From Enterococcus saccharolyticus subsp. saccharolyticus (lineage in GTDB: Bacteria > Bacillota > Bacilli > Lactobacillales > Enterococcaceae): DNA of 64,000 bases. Positions within the stretch are counted from its first letter, which is position 1; each line of letters begins with the position of its first letter. The notes under the pieces are model-generated. The model was given only the letters and a program-made list of their open reading frames with translations, made no database searches and was not told the DNA's origin. A program made the translations under genes and the position numbers. The DNA lies in assembly GCF_029023825.1 (NCBI RefSeq), contig NZ_CP118957.1, positions 1,697,794 to 1,761,793 of the forward strand, in the 5' to 3' direction. This document shows, in pieces, positions 42,819 to 53,538 of the stretch.

Positions 42819-44090
42819 TTATCCCTCCAATTGTTCCAAAGCTTGCTGTAAATCAGCAAGAATATCATTAATATTTTCAATCCCACAAGAAATACGAACT
42901 AACCCTGCTGAAATGCCGACTTCGTTTAATTCGGTTTCTGATAGTTGTCGATGTGTCGAAGTTGCTGGATGAAGCGCACACGTCCGAATATCCGCCACGT
43001 GAACTTGTAAAGAAACGAGGGTTAAAGCATCTAAAAATTTAGCTGCTTGTTCTTTTCCAGCCGCTATTTCAAAAGACACAACCCCACATAAACCATTTGG
43101 TAAATATTTTTGCGCTAATTCATAACTAGGATCTGTTGCCAATGTTGGATAACTAACGGTACTAACTTCTGGACGTTCTTGCAAAAATTCAGCAACTTTC
43201 TTGGCATTCTCAAAATGTCGATCCATCCGCACTGCTAAAGTTTCCATTCCTAAATTTAATAAAAATGAATTTTGAGGAGACGGGGTCGCACCTAAATCAC
43301 GCATTAATTGAACACGTGCTTTAGCTAAATAGGCAGCCGGACCAAATGCTTCGGTATAAACCAAGCCATGATATGTCACATCTGGTGTCGACAATTGAGG
43401 GAACTTCCCATTTGTCCAATCAAATTGACCACTATCGACAATCACACCACCCGTTTGTACAGCATGTCCGTCTAAATATTTTGTCGTACTATGAATCACA
43501 ATATCTGCACCGTATTCAATCGGACGGCAGAAATACGGTGTCGCAAACGTATTATCAACCAACAACGGAACTTGATTATCGTGAGCAAACGTAGCAAATT
43601 TCTCAATATCCAACACATGCAAGGCTGGATTGGCGATTGTTTCAGCAAATACCGCTTTTGTATTTGGTTGAATCGCTTGTTGCAATTCTTCTAAAGATGC
43701 CCATTGATCCACAAAAGTGACCGCAATGCCCATTTTTTTGAAAGTATGTGCAAATAGATTATACGTACCACCATAAATTGATGTTGTTGAAACAAGATGA
43801 TCGCCTGCTTCTAAAATATTGAGGACAGCAAAAAAGGTTGCTGCTTGTCCAGAAGACGTACATAAGGCTCCCACCCCTCCTTCAAGTGCCGCAATTTTTT
43901 CTTCCGCTGCATTTGTCGTCGGATTTGCTAGACGAGTGTAAAAATAACCAGATGCTTTTAAATCAAAGAGTTGACCAATCTCTTCTGCTGAATCATATTT
44001 ATACGTGGTACTTTGCACGATTGGGACCACTCGAGGTTCACCATTTTTCGGTTCATAACCAGCATGTAAACACTTTGTTTCAAATTCCAT
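42819..44090 (-). CDS. metY: O-acetylhomoserine sulfhydrylase/aminocarboxypropyltransferase
   Basis: A 423-residue Cys/Met metabolism PLP enzyme. FETKCLHAGYEPKNGEPRVV, CTSSGQAATFFAVLNILEAG (PLP phosphate), VPLLVDNTFATPYFCRP (Asp) and IVIHSTTKYLDGHAVQTGG (PLP lysine) are all present. It makes homocysteine directly from O-acetylhomoserine and sulfide. The start is the second ATG of an ATG-GAT-ATG pair, 8 nt after AAAGGAG. A T-box leader precedes it, so the metY-metA unit is controlled by uncharged tRNA. Confidence 0.92.
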   Translation of the reverse strand: MEFETKCLHAGYEPKNGEPRVVPIVQSTTYKYDSAEEIGQLFDLKASGYFYTRLANPTTNAAEEKIAALEGGVGALCTSSGQAATFFAVLNILEAGDHLVSTTSIYGGTYNLFAHTFKKMGIAVTFVDQWASLEELQQAIQPNTKAVFAETIANPALHVLDIEKFATFAHDNQVPLLVDNTFATPYFCRPIEYGADIVIHSTTKYLDGHAVQTGGVIVDSGQFDWTNGKFPQLSTPDVTYHGLVYTEAFGPAAYLAKARVQLMRDLGATPSPQNSFLLNLGMETLAVRMDRHFENAKKVAEFLQERPEVSTVSYPTLATDPSYELAQKYLPNGLCGVVSFEIAAGKEQAAKFLDALTLVSLQVHVADIRTCALHPATSTHRQLSETELNEVGISAGLVRISCGIENINDILADLQQALEQLEG

Positions 44091-44104
44091 ATCCATTTCT
44101 CCTT

Positions 44105-44381
44105 TTTTGTATAATAAAAAAAAACGCACCCTTTCCATTACAGAAAGGACGCGTTTTGATTGCGTGTTACCACCTTTTTTCGCTAGTGCTTCACAGCAAA
44201 TAGCCTCTACCAGTACCAACATACTGAGGAGCTATAACGGGCTCACCCGACAACTGCTTCTCACACTTGTTTGCTCAAAGACCATCTTCCAAATCGATTC
44301 CTTACTTCTTCCCACCAAACGAAGCTCTCTTTAAATTTCTCAATTTGTACTCTTCTTTTCAAAGCATTTTTTATTTAAATT
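44105..44381 (-). promoter_or_regulatory. T-box leader of metY-metA (degenerate T-box core)
   Basis: On the minus strand AAAAAAGGTGGTAACACGC (44162-44180) is a variant T-box (GGTGGTAACACG instead of GGTGGNACCGCG). It is followed by a terminator hairpin, AACGCGTCCTTTC with GAAAGGGTGCGTT (44123-44155), and a T run at 44113-44122. Upstream, about 200 nt of structured leader includes a stem-I-like region. The downstream methionine genes suggest tRNA-Met, with ATG in AAGATGGTC near 44268 as one specifier candidate. Confidence 0.8.
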
Positions 44382-44387
44382 ACTTTA

Positions 44388-44415
44388 AGTATAGCGTGTA
44401 ATTCCGGTTTGTCAA
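44388..44415 (-). promoter_or_regulatory. Promoter of the metY T-box transcript
   Basis: TTGACA (44410-44415), 16-nt spacer, TATACT (44388-44393) on the minus strand. It begins immediately after the thrB stop. Confidence 0.82.
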
Positions 44416-44422
44416 TTTTTTT

Positions 44423-45298
44423 CTAAAAAACTTGAACCCCTTCACGATCAATCGATAAGTGCTCTACTTGAGCTCGCGAGTCAAGTGCATTTAATATTTT
44501 TATAATACGTTCTGTTTTCTCTGCAGGAGTCAAAATAAGAATTGTTGGACCAGCACCACTTAAGAAACAACCGTAGGCGCCCTCTTCTTTACAGATTTGA
44601 CGAATACCTGATAAATGCGGCACTAATTTGCCACGATAAATTTCATGCCAACGGTCTTCTTGCATCATTTTCCCAGCCAATGGTAAGTTCCCATTTAACA
44701 CTGCCGCAATCATCACATTCGCAACGGCACTTGCTTTCACTGCTTCTTTGTAAGGCAAGTTTTCTGGAAGTACACCGCGGCTTTTGCTAGTCAATAATTC
44801 CGTATTGGGAATAAATGCAATAATGTCACATTCTGGAAAATAATGTTTCACATAGTTCACACTATTTTCTTTGCGTTCAGAAAAATGACAAGCGACGACA
44901 AAATCACCACAAATGGCTGGTGCCACATTGTCTGGATGTCCTTCAATTTGTGTTGCTAGTTCAACTTTTCTCAGCTCAGATAGATTTAAATTCCCTAACC
45001 GATTCGCCAATTCAATACCGGCTACAATCACAGAAGAACTACTTCCTAATCCACGCGTTAATGGAATAGTGGAAGTCATTTTTAATTTTTTAGGCGCTAA
45101 AGAAGGCGCTAGCTTCAACGCTGTTTGTACTAATAAATTTTTCTCATCCGTTGGAATATCTTCCCCTAAAGTATGAATGATTTCCCATTGCTCACTATCA
45201 CCTAATACTTCAACTGACAAGTACATCGATAGTGCGATACCACATGAATCAAAGCCTGGACCTAAATTGGCACTAGTAGCTGGAACTCGAATTTTCAT
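44423..45298 (-). CDS. thrB: Homoserine kinase
   Basis: A 291-residue GHMP kinase. KIRVPATSANLGPGFDSCGI is the N-terminal substrate region, IPLTRGLGSSSSVIVAGIEL the ATP-binding motif (PxxxGLGSS), and AYGCFLSGAGPTILIL the third GHMP motif. It phosphorylates homoserine for threonine synthesis, competing with MetA for the same substrate. It follows hom with 2 nt between stop and start. No thrC is adjacent in the window. Confidence 0.95.
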   Translation of the reverse strand: MKIRVPATSANLGPGFDSCGIALSMYLSVEVLGDSEQWEIIHTLGEDIPTDEKNLLVQTALKLAPSLAPKKLKMTSTIPLTRGLGSSSSVIVAGIELANRLGNLNLSELRKVELATQIEGHPDNVAPAICGDFVVACHFSERKENSVNYVKHYFPECDIIAFIPNTELLTSKSRGVLPENLPYKEAVKASAVANVMIAAVLNGNLPLAGKMMQEDRWHEIYRGKLVPHLSGIRQICKEEGAYGCFLSGAGPTILILTPAEKTERIIKILNALDSRAQVEHLSIDREGVQVF

Positions 45299-45300
45299 CT

Positions 45301-46572
45301 TTATGCCTCCATTACCCTCATTCTTCGTTCTAGTGTTCCATGTTTTGCAATTGTTGCTTCAATCGCTGCTAATTGTAGACGATTCATCTTTTCAGTAATT
45401 ACTGTTATCCGGTTTATTTCACCGATTTCTTGGGCAATTTCACTGACTTGGACATCTTCACTCGCCAATAAAGCTGGTAATACCTCTGCAGTTAACTCTG
45501 CCGATGTGATTGCTAGATAATACTTGGCATAATTCGCTTCTGGTGCAGTTAATTGTAACGAGCGACGGTATTCATTAAATTGTGGTGCAGCAATACCTAA
45601 GCGAATATTTTTTGCAATTGCCGCTACATCTGAAATAACGCTTGTTGCAGTTGGTAAAGAACCCGCGCCTGGCCCATAAAACATTGATTGATCAATCCCA
45701 GTACTATTGATAAAGACCCCATTGAATTCATTTTTAATCGATGCCAATGGATGGGTTTGTGGTACCAATGCTGGTCCTACTGAAACAGAAATTGAGTCAT
45801 TCGTTTTAACAGATTCACCAATTAATTTGATTTCATAACCAAACTTTTGAGCTTGTAAAACGTCTTTGTCCGATAAACCACGAATGCCTTGAATTTCTAA
45901 ATCGTCTAGTGTGACATCCATTCCATAAGCAAATTGCGTTAAAATAACCATTTTGTAGGCTGCATCAATTCCATCTACGTCATTTGTAGGATCAGATTCG
46001 GCAAAACCTAGTTCTTGCGCTTGAGTTAATGCGTCCTCATAAGAAGTCCCATTTTCTAACATTTTCGTTAACATATAGTTGGTTGTTCCATTAACAATTC
46101 CACGAATATTGGTAATATCATCAGCTAAGTAATTCGTTGTTAATGTGCGTAAAATTGGGATACCACCCGCAACACTTGCTTCATAAAATAAAGAAACGTT
46201 GTTTGCTTTCGCGATGTCTACTAATTCTACACCATGTTGTGCAATCAAATCTTTGTTGGCCGTCACAACATGTTTTCCATTTTCTAAAGCTTTCGTGATA
46301 AATTCTTTTGCTGGATGAACTTTACCAATCAATTCAATAATGACATCTAACGTTGTATCTTCGACAATATCTGCTAATTCCGACGTTAATTCGATACCAT
46401 GTTCATCTGCGAATTGTTTTTTATCTTCTGCTGGTCGTACTAAAGCTTTGACGATAGACACATTCATCCCGGTTTGTTCTTTTATTTTCGCTCGTTGCGC
46501 AGCTAGCACTTTGACTGTGCCGCTCCCAACAACGCCTAATCCTAAAATACCTATACGTAAATGATCCTTCAT
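45301..46572 (-). CDS. hom: Homoserine dehydrogenase
   Basis: A 423-residue enzyme with an N-terminal NAD(P) domain (RIGILGLGVVGSGTVKVLAA), the catalytic core (VNGTTNYMLTKMLENGTSYE, AQELGFAESDPTNDVDGIDA with the catalytic Lys/Asp region), and a C-terminal ACT domain from about residue 345 (YYLAITSAELTAEVLPALLA). The ACT domain usually mediates threonine feedback. It reduces aspartate semialdehyde to homoserine, feeding both thrB and metA nearby. It has its own promoter region beyond the arsR terminator. Confidence 0.95.
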   Translation of the reverse strand: MKDHLRIGILGLGVVGSGTVKVLAAQRAKIKEQTGMNVSIVKALVRPAEDKKQFADEHGIELTSELADIVEDTTLDVIIELIGKVHPAKEFITKALENGKHVVTANKDLIAQHGVELVDIAKANNVSLFYEASVAGGIPILRTLTTNYLADDITNIRGIVNGTTNYMLTKMLENGTSYEDALTQAQELGFAESDPTNDVDGIDAAYKMVILTQFAYGMDVTLDDLEIQGIRGLSDKDVLQAQKFGYEIKLIGESVKTNDSISVSVGPALVPQTHPLASIKNEFNGVFINSTGIDQSMFYGPGAGSLPTATSVISDVAAIAKNIRLGIAAPQFNEYRRSLQLTAPEANYAKYYLAITSAELTAEVLPALLASEDVQVSEIAQEIGEINRITVITEKMNRLQLAAIEATIAKHGTLERRMRVMEA

Positions 46573-46652
46573 AAAAACTCCTAACTGAAAGCGTCATTAA
46601 AACACTTTCATTTTTTTCTCATAATTAACTACTAGCATACCAAATATCGCGT

Positions 46653-46685
46653 AAAAAAAAAAGAACTTTCTGTTACCGAAAGTTC
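46653..46685 (-). terminator. arsR-type regulator terminator
   Basis: GAACTTTC (46663-46670) and GAAAGTTC (46678-46685), followed on the minus strand by ten T residues. Confidence 0.92.
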
Positions 46686-46693
46686 CCTTTATT

Positions 46694-46987
46694 TTAAAGA
46701 TGGCGAATATGACGGAAGGTCTGTTCTAAAATATCTAAGACATGATGATCGTCCAAACTATATAAAATTGTCTTTCCTTCACGTCTGGATTTAACGACAT
46801 TATTTTCACGTAAAAGCTTTAATTGATGTGAAACCGCCGATTGTTCCATTTCAACCGTTTCAGCAATCGACGTGACATTTCGTTCGCCCTCTTCCAACGA
46901 TAAAACGATTTTCAAACGAGTCACATCACTCAGTACCTTAAAGATTTGACTAACACGTTCAATTTCAGAAATAGTCGGTTTTTCCAT
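46694..46987 (-). CDS. ArsR/SmtB family regulator, CzrA-like
   Basis: A 97-residue winged-helix repressor: FKVLSDVTRLKIVLSLEEGE, then VTSIAETVEMEQSAVSHQLK (recognition helix) and VVKSRREGKTILYSLDD (wing). The C-terminal helix reads DDHHVLDILEQTFRHIRHL, containing the D-x-H plus H-x-x-H pattern of the alpha-5 zinc/cobalt site of CzrA/SmtB; no alpha-3 cysteine pair is present. It probably derepresses metal export. No transporter gene sits beside it, so its target is elsewhere. SD GGAGGA. A hairpin ends just before its SD. Confidence 0.88.
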   Translation of the reverse strand: MEKPTISEIERVSQIFKVLSDVTRLKIVLSLEEGERNVTSIAETVEMEQSAVSHQLKLLRENNVVKSRREGKTILYSLDDHHVLDILEQTFRHIRHL

Positions 46988-47004
46988 ACAGTCCTCCTCG
47001 TTTC

Positions 47005-47052
47005 AAAAACTCTGGGACAATAATCAAAATGATTGTTGTCCCAGAGTTTTTT
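47005..47052 (-). terminator. Long hairpin between pgm and the arsR-type gene
   Basis: AAAACTCTGGGACAA with the continuing TAATCA pairs with TGATTGTTGTCCCAGAGTTTT, about 21 bp with one mismatch. It lies 17 nt before the downstream SD and about 50 nt after the phosphoglucomutase stop. Confidence 0.9.
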
Positions 47053-47101
47053 ATCATTCATAACTACAACAATTCAACAAATATTCCTGCTTATTATACT
47101 A

Positions 47102-48829
47102 CTAAGCGCCAGTAATTTCATTGATTGCTGCTTCTAAATCAGCGATTTTTTGATTCGCATTCTCATCGCTATCTGCTTTTACGCCGATATAGAATTTAAT
47201 TTTTGGTTCTGTTCCAGAAGGACGTACAGCAATCCAACTTGCATCTTCTAAGACATATTTCAATACATCTGAAGGTGGTGTTGTCATTTCTTCTGTAGAA
47301 CCATCTGCTTTTTGACGAGTCAATAATTTGAAGTCTTCTGTTTGTGCTACTTTCACACCAGCAAATTCTGTTGGTGCTTTTTCACGGAACGTTTTCATTA
47401 AGGCAGTAATTTTCGCTGCACCTTCTTGCCCACTCATTGTCACAGAAATTGTTTTCTCTGCAAAATAACCATATTCTTCAAAGATTTCTTGTAATGCATC
47501 ATAGACTGTTTTGCCTTCTTTTTTGTAGTAAGCGGCAACTTCTGCAAATAATACTAAAGCTTGGATGGCATCTTTATCGCGTACAAATGGTTTTACCAAA
47601 TAGCCGTAGCTTTCTTCAAAACCAAACATAAAGGTATGAGAATGGTCTTCTTCAAATTGTTGAATTTTTTCTGCGATAAATTTGAAACCAGTCAATACGT
47701 TGAACACAGTCGCACCATAGCTTTGTGCAATCGCAGTTGGCAATTCGCTAGATACGATTGATTTCAAAACAGCAGCATTTTCAGGTAAAGTTCCTGCTTG
47801 CTTGTGCGCTTCTAAAATGTAACGTACTAAAATAGCACCTATTTGGTTCCCACTTAATACTTGATATTCACCATTTGGTAAACGAACAGCCGCGCCTAAA
47901 CGGTCCGCATCAGGGTCAGTCGCAATTAATAAATCTGCGCCTTCTTTTTCACCTAAGCGAATCGCATATTCAAAAGCTGAATGCTCTTCTGGATTTGGTG
48001 ATTTCACAGTGCTAAAGTTTGGATCAGCAACTGCTTGTTCTGGCTCTAAAACAAATTGATTGAAACCAGCTTGTTTCAATGCTTTTTCGCCTAACATTTT
48101 GCCTGTACCGTGTAATGGTGTATAAACTAATTTTAAGTTATCGCCCATTTCTTCAATTAATTCATGGTTAATAGTCACGCTCTTCACTTCTTTTAGATAA
48201 GCGTTATCCACTTCTTCACCGATGATATTGATTAAGCCACTGTGTTTTGCTTCTTCTTCTGATAACACAGGAACTTCTAATGGGTTTTCAATTTCACGTA
48301 CAAAAGCTGTCAGTGCATCTGCATCTGCTGGTGGCATTTGTCCACCATCTTCACCGTAAACTTTGTAACCGTTATAATTTGATGGATTATGGGATGCCGT
48401 AATCATAATTCCTGTAAATGTTTTTAAGTAACGAACAGCAAAGGATAATTCTGGCGTTGGACGTAAGCTTTCAAATACATACGACGGAATGTCATGTTTG
48501 GCTAACGTTTTTGCTGCCTCCATTGCAAATTCTGGTGAGAAATGTCTTGAATCATAGGCAATTGCTACACCACGACGTCTCGTATCGGGGTCTTGTTTAT
48601 TCATGAAGCGAGCCAATCCTTCTGTTGCTTGACGGATGGTATAAAGGTTCATACGATTAATTCCAGGTCCAAGTACGCCACGCATCCCTGCTGTACCAAA
48701 TTCTAAAGGTGCGTAAAACGCATCTTCCAATTCTTTTGTTTGACCTTCCAAATCTTGTAACTGTTTCTTTAAGTTGCCATCAAGATCTTCTTGATTTTTC
48801 CATTGTTCATAAGTTACTTCCCAAGACAT
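47102..48829 (-). CDS. Phosphoglucomutase/phosphomannomutase
   Basis: A 575-residue alpha-phosphohexomutase. The catalytic serine loop is GIMITASHNPSNYNGYKVYG, the metal loop LLIATDPDADRLGAAVRL, the sugar-binding loop FMFGFEESYGYL and the phosphate-binding loop IAVRPSGTEPKIKFYI. The length fits the Gram-positive PgcA-type enzymes that interconvert glucose 1- and 6-phosphate. The start at 48829 is set by GAGGTG 8 nt upstream; a TTG six codons earlier is less likely. Extended -10 (TGATATAAT) lies near 48868. Confidence 0.93.
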   Translation of the reverse strand: MSWEVTYEQWKNQEDLDGNLKKQLQDLEGQTKELEDAFYAPLEFGTAGMRGVLGPGINRMNLYTIRQATEGLARFMNKQDPDTRRRGVAIAYDSRHFSPEFAMEAAKTLAKHDIPSYVFESLRPTPELSFAVRYLKTFTGIMITASHNPSNYNGYKVYGEDGGQMPPADADALTAFVREIENPLEVPVLSEEEAKHSGLINIIGEEVDNAYLKEVKSVTINHELIEEMGDNLKLVYTPLHGTGKMLGEKALKQAGFNQFVLEPEQAVADPNFSTVKSPNPEEHSAFEYAIRLGEKEGADLLIATDPDADRLGAAVRLPNGEYQVLSGNQIGAILVRYILEAHKQAGTLPENAAVLKSIVSSELPTAIAQSYGATVFNVLTGFKFIAEKIQQFEEDHSHTFMFGFEESYGYLVKPFVRDKDAIQALVLFAEVAAYYKKEGKTVYDALQEIFEEYGYFAEKTISVTMSGQEGAAKITALMKTFREKAPTEFAGVKVAQTEDFKLLTRQKADGSTEEMTTPPSDVLKYVLEDASWIAVRPSGTEPKIKFYIGVKADSDENANQKIADLEAAINEITGA

Positions 48830-48916
48830 ACAAAGCACCTCTTCCAATTTAATTTTTCATAACGATTATATCATTATTGATAGGCGACTAAAAGCCTTGT
48901 CGCGCAATTCATACAA

Positions 48917-48974
48917 AAAAAGTAGGATGTTATTTGAAAAACGATTTTTTCATCGTTTTTTCAGATAACATCCT
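48917..48974 (-). terminator. trxB terminator
   Basis: TAGGATGTTAT, continuing TTGAAAAACGAT, pairs with ATCGTTTTTTCAGATAACATCCTA, followed by CTTTTTTTG on the minus strand: a very long stem of over 20 bp. Confidence 0.9.
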
Positions 48975-49003
48975 ATATTCTTTCTAAATTCTTTCAATTT
49001 TTC

Positions 49004-49930
49004 CTATTTTTTCACATCTTTTTGCGCTTCAAGATAGTTAAATACTTCTTGACCAGCGACACTTCCGTCACCCACTGCTGTGGTAATTTGACGTAAGTTC
49101 TTTTCACGAACATCGCCGACTGCAAAAACACCTGGAATTGAGGTGCGCATTTCATCATCGGTTGGAATCCAACCTTCTTCATTCGTAATTCCGCTTGATT
49201 GGAAGGCTTCTGTTAATGGATCTAATCCTACATAGATAAAGATACCATTAGCAGATTCTTCATGTACTTCGCCAGTTTTAACATTTTTGATTGTAGCACC
49301 TGTCACCACCATGTCATTTCCAACGATTTCTTCAACAACTGAATCCCATAAGAAAGAAATCTTTTCGTTTGCAAACGCACGGTCTTGAATAATCTTTTGG
49401 GCACGTAATTCATCACGACGATGCACAATAACCACTTCTGAAGCAAATTGCGTTAAGTAAATCGCTTCTTCTACAGCAGAGTCGCCTCCACCGATAACCA
49501 ATAATTTACGGTTACGGAAAAAAGCACCATCACAAACAGCACAATAAGACACACCACGACCAGCAAATTCATCTTCACCAGCAACGCCTAATTTGCGATG
49601 TTCACAACCCGTTGCGATAATCACTGTTTTTGCTTGGAATGTTTTATCGCCAGTGACTACTTCTTTATAGTCGCCACAATCTTTAATTTCTTGCACGATA
49701 CCATAGGCGTTTTCAGCACCAAATTTTGTCGCGCCATCATACATTTTTTCTGCTAATTCTGGACCTAAAATCATTTCAAAACCAGGGTAGTTTTCCACTT
49801 CCGCTGTGTTATTCATTTGACCACCAGGTGCACCACGCTCAATCATCACAACTGATAAATTTGAACGAGACGCATATAATGCAGCAGTCATCCCTGCAGG
49901 ACCTGCTCCAATCACGATTACATCATACAT
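49004..49930 (-). CDS. trxB: Thioredoxin-disulfide reductase
   Basis: A 308-residue flavoprotein. FAD motif YDVIVIGAGPAGMTAALYAS, redox pair in VSYCAVCDGAFFRNRK (CAVC), NADPH motif VIGGGDSAVEEAIYLT and the C-terminal FAD contact PGVFAVGDVREKNLRQI are all intact. It reduces thioredoxin with NADPH. Start at 49930 is defined by GGAGG 9 nt upstream; an upstream in-frame ATG (49966) overlaps this SD. Monocistronic with its own terminator. Confidence 0.96.
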   Translation of the reverse strand: MYDVIVIGAGPAGMTAALYASRSNLSVVMIERGAPGGQMNNTAEVENYPGFEMILGPELAEKMYDGATKFGAENAYGIVQEIKDCGDYKEVVTGDKTFQAKTVIIATGCEHRKLGVAGEDEFAGRGVSYCAVCDGAFFRNRKLLVIGGGDSAVEEAIYLTQFASEVVIVHRRDELRAQKIIQDRAFANEKISFLWDSVVEEIVGNDMVVTGATIKNVKTGEVHEESANGIFIYVGLDPLTEAFQSSGITNEEGWIPTDDEMRTSIPGVFAVGDVREKNLRQITTAVGDGSVAGQEVFNYLEAQKDVKK

Positions 49931-50039
49931 TTTATTTTCCCTCCGCTTTTCAACTAAGTAAGTCATACTTTACTGCCTTCTCTTTTTTCTGTCTAACGTT
50001 TTGCTTTCTAACAAAAAATAAGAAATTAAGAATTACATA

Positions 50040-50067
50040 TTGACTTTTAAATTGTATCTTGTAAAAT
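50040..50067 (+). promoter_or_regulatory. Promoter of the MATE gene
   Basis: TTGACT (50040-50045), 16-nt spacer, TAAAAT (50062-50067), 38 nt ahead of the ATG. Confidence 0.65.
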
Positions 50068-50105
50068 TTCCAAGACATCACAAATATTAACTATAAGAGA
50101 GGCGC

Positions 50106-51479
50106 ATGTTTTTGACAAGAAAAAGATTTTTTAACGCTTCAGATAGTGAATTGTTCTTTTTAAGTTGGCCAATTTTTATTGAATTATTTTTACGAGTTGT
50201 AATTGGTAATATCAACGTCTGGATGATTTCTCATTATTCTGAACCTGCAGTCGCATCAGTCGGAGCCGCAAATCAGCTACTATACTTGGCGGTTTTTGTT
50301 TACGGATTTATTACAGTTGGGACCCAAATTATTATTGCCCAACTAATCGGTGCCAAAAAACGCAAGGAAATTCAAGAAGTAATTAACACAGCATTGTTTG
50401 GTTCATTAGGTATCGGTTTGCTTATTAGTCTCGTTTTTATTCTCTTTTCGCCAATGTTGTTACGTTTTATGAATTTGGATATGGAATTAATTGAAATTGG
50501 TAAAGGGTATTTGCAAGTCTATGGTGGTAGTTTATTTATTTCAGCCATTACTGCTGTGATTATTGCTGTTTTACGTACACATAGTTTCACAAAACCAGCA
50601 TTGTTGGTTCCTATGACAGCAAGTATCTTAGCGGTTATCGGAAACTATTTTGCGCTATATCAGCCGTTTGGTTTACCCAATTTCGGTGTGACGGGCCTAG
50701 GTTTTGCGAGCGTCTTTGGAAATACAATTGGGTTAATTATCGCTTTTGTTCTATTGAAAAAGCATATTGGCTTTTCGATTCGTTCACTTCGCCCCCAAAA
50801 AATATCACTACCTATTCTAAAATCGATTTTAGCCTATGGATTACCATCATCTGGTGAAACACTTTCTTATCAAGGTGCACAAATTGTCGTAACGATGATT
50901 GTCGCTTCATTAGGTTCCAGTGTCTTGATTGCAAAGTCTTATATCACAGCTATTTCGCAATTTGTTTATTTAGTCGCTGCTTCTCTTAGCCAAGGAAACC
51001 AAATTATAGTAGGACGTAATGTCGGTGCTGGTGAATTTGATCGTGCCTCCAAGCGGGGAATGCGTACGGTAATCATCGGGATGATTGTTTCGTTAGCCAT
51101 TTGTTTACTGACATTTGTGTTCATTGAACCAATCATGCATATTTTTACGACCAACGATGAGATCATTACGATTGCACGCGAAGTTTTCTTAGTAGAAATC
51201 ATTTTAGAAACTGCTCGTGCGGTCAATATGATTTTAGTGGGCGCATTGAATGCCAGTGGCGATGTGAAATTCCCACTCATCTGCAGTTTGATTGTTTTGT
51301 GGGCAGTTAGCTTACCGTTCTCTTATGCTTTAGCGATTGTCGCACATTGGGGTTTGGTCGGCGTATGGATCGCTTATGCCATTGACGAAGCTATCCGAGG
51401 CGTACTAATGATTCGGCGTTGGCGTTCCGGTATATGGCAAAGTAAAGCAGTCATTCATAAAGAAGAACCTGTCGAATAA
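50106..51479 (+). CDS. MATE family efflux transporter
   Basis: A 457-residue membrane protein with twelve helices in two six-helix halves (ELFLRVVIGNINVWMISHYS; SILAYGLPSSGETLSYQGAQ starts the second half). The internal repeat, the length and N-terminal region SWPIFIELFLR are typical of the MATE/NorM superfamily. It would export cationic compounds using Na+ or H+ gradients; the drug range is unknown. SD GAGAGGCGC precedes ATG. Followed by a terminator and gpx. Confidence 0.9.
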   Translation: MFLTRKRFFNASDSELFFLSWPIFIELFLRVVIGNINVWMISHYSEPAVASVGAANQLLYLAVFVYGFITVGTQIIIAQLIGAKKRKEIQEVINTALFGSLGIGLLISLVFILFSPMLLRFMNLDMELIEIGKGYLQVYGGSLFISAITAVIIAVLRTHSFTKPALLVPMTASILAVIGNYFALYQPFGLPNFGVTGLGFASVFGNTIGLIIAFVLLKKHIGFSIRSLRPQKISLPILKSILAYGLPSSGETLSYQGAQIVVTMIVASLGSSVLIAKSYITAISQFVYLVAASLSQGNQIIVGRNVGAGEFDRASKRGMRTVIIGMIVSLAICLLTFVFIEPIMHIFTTNDEIITIAREVFLVEIILETARAVNMILVGALNASGDVKFPLICSLIVLWAVSLPFSYALAIVAHWGLVGVWIAYAIDEAIRGVLMIRRWRSGIWQSKAVIHKEEPVE

Positions 51480-51490
51480 ACAGTTTAAAG

Positions 51491-51518
51491 AAGCGACCCG
51501 TCATCGGGTTGCTTTTTT
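51491..51518 (+). terminator. MATE gene terminator
   Basis: AAGCGACCCG (51491-51500) pairs with CGGGTTGCTT (51505-51514), followed by TTTTT. Confidence 0.9.
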
Positions 51519-51569
51519 TGCTTTCTAGCACCAAATGAATTACTCTTACAAAAAAGGAGATGATGACGC

Positions 51570-52040
51570 ATGACAATTTACGATTTTGACGTAACTACTG
51601 CGGAAGGTAAGACATATTCATTGGAAAAATATCGAGGCAATATCCTAATTATTGTCAATACTGCCACAAAATGTGGCTTTGCTCCTCAATTTACCGAATT
51701 AGAAGCTCTTTATCAACGTTATCAGGCACAAGGACTTGTTGTCTTAGGCTTTCCTTCCAATCAATTCAAACAAGAGCTAGACAACGCGACAGACGCTCAA
51801 GCAACTTGTCAGTTAGATTATGGTGTCACTTTCCCCATGCATGAATTGGTCACTGTCAATGGGTCACATGCTGCACCACTTTTTCATTACCTCACAAAAG
51901 TAGCACCAGGAACGTTAGGAAAAAGCATTAAATGGAACTTCACAAAATTTTTAGTCGATCGCGATGGACAAGTCGTTGAACGTTTTGCACCTAAAACAGC
52001 GCCCGATAAAATGATTCCTTCAATTGAAAAACTATTATGA
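51570..52040 (+). CDS. Glutathione peroxidase family protein
   Basis: A 156-residue thioredoxin-fold peroxidase. NTATKCGFAPQFTELEALYQ contains the peroxidatic Cys, VVLGFPSNQFKQELDNA the Gln-containing motif, and IKWNFTKFLVDRDGQVVERF the Trp-Asn motif. These are cysteine rather than selenocysteine enzymes; in Firmicutes they usually take electrons from thioredoxin, which fits trxB 2 kb upstream. SD AAGGAG. Monocistronic. Confidence 0.93.
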   Translation: MTIYDFDVTTAEGKTYSLEKYRGNILIIVNTATKCGFAPQFTELEALYQRYQAQGLVVLGFPSNQFKQELDNATDAQATCQLDYGVTFPMHELVTVNGSHAAPLFHYLTKVAPGTLGKSIKWNFTKFLVDRDGQVVERFAPKTAPDKMIPSIEKLL

Positions 52041-52047
52041 GAATGAA

Positions 52048-52084
52048 AAGAAGCGAGGATGACATCCATCCCCGCTTCTTTTCT
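52048..52084. terminator. Bidirectional terminator between gpx-like gene and GH1 gene
   Basis: AAAAGAAGCG (52048-52057) and CGCTTCTTTT (52075-52084) with additional pairing of GGATG and CATCC-type sequence in the loop region. Confidence 0.85.
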
Positions 52085-53518
<1,434 letters not shown>

Positions 53519-53538
53519 TTATTTATCCTTCTTTCCGA

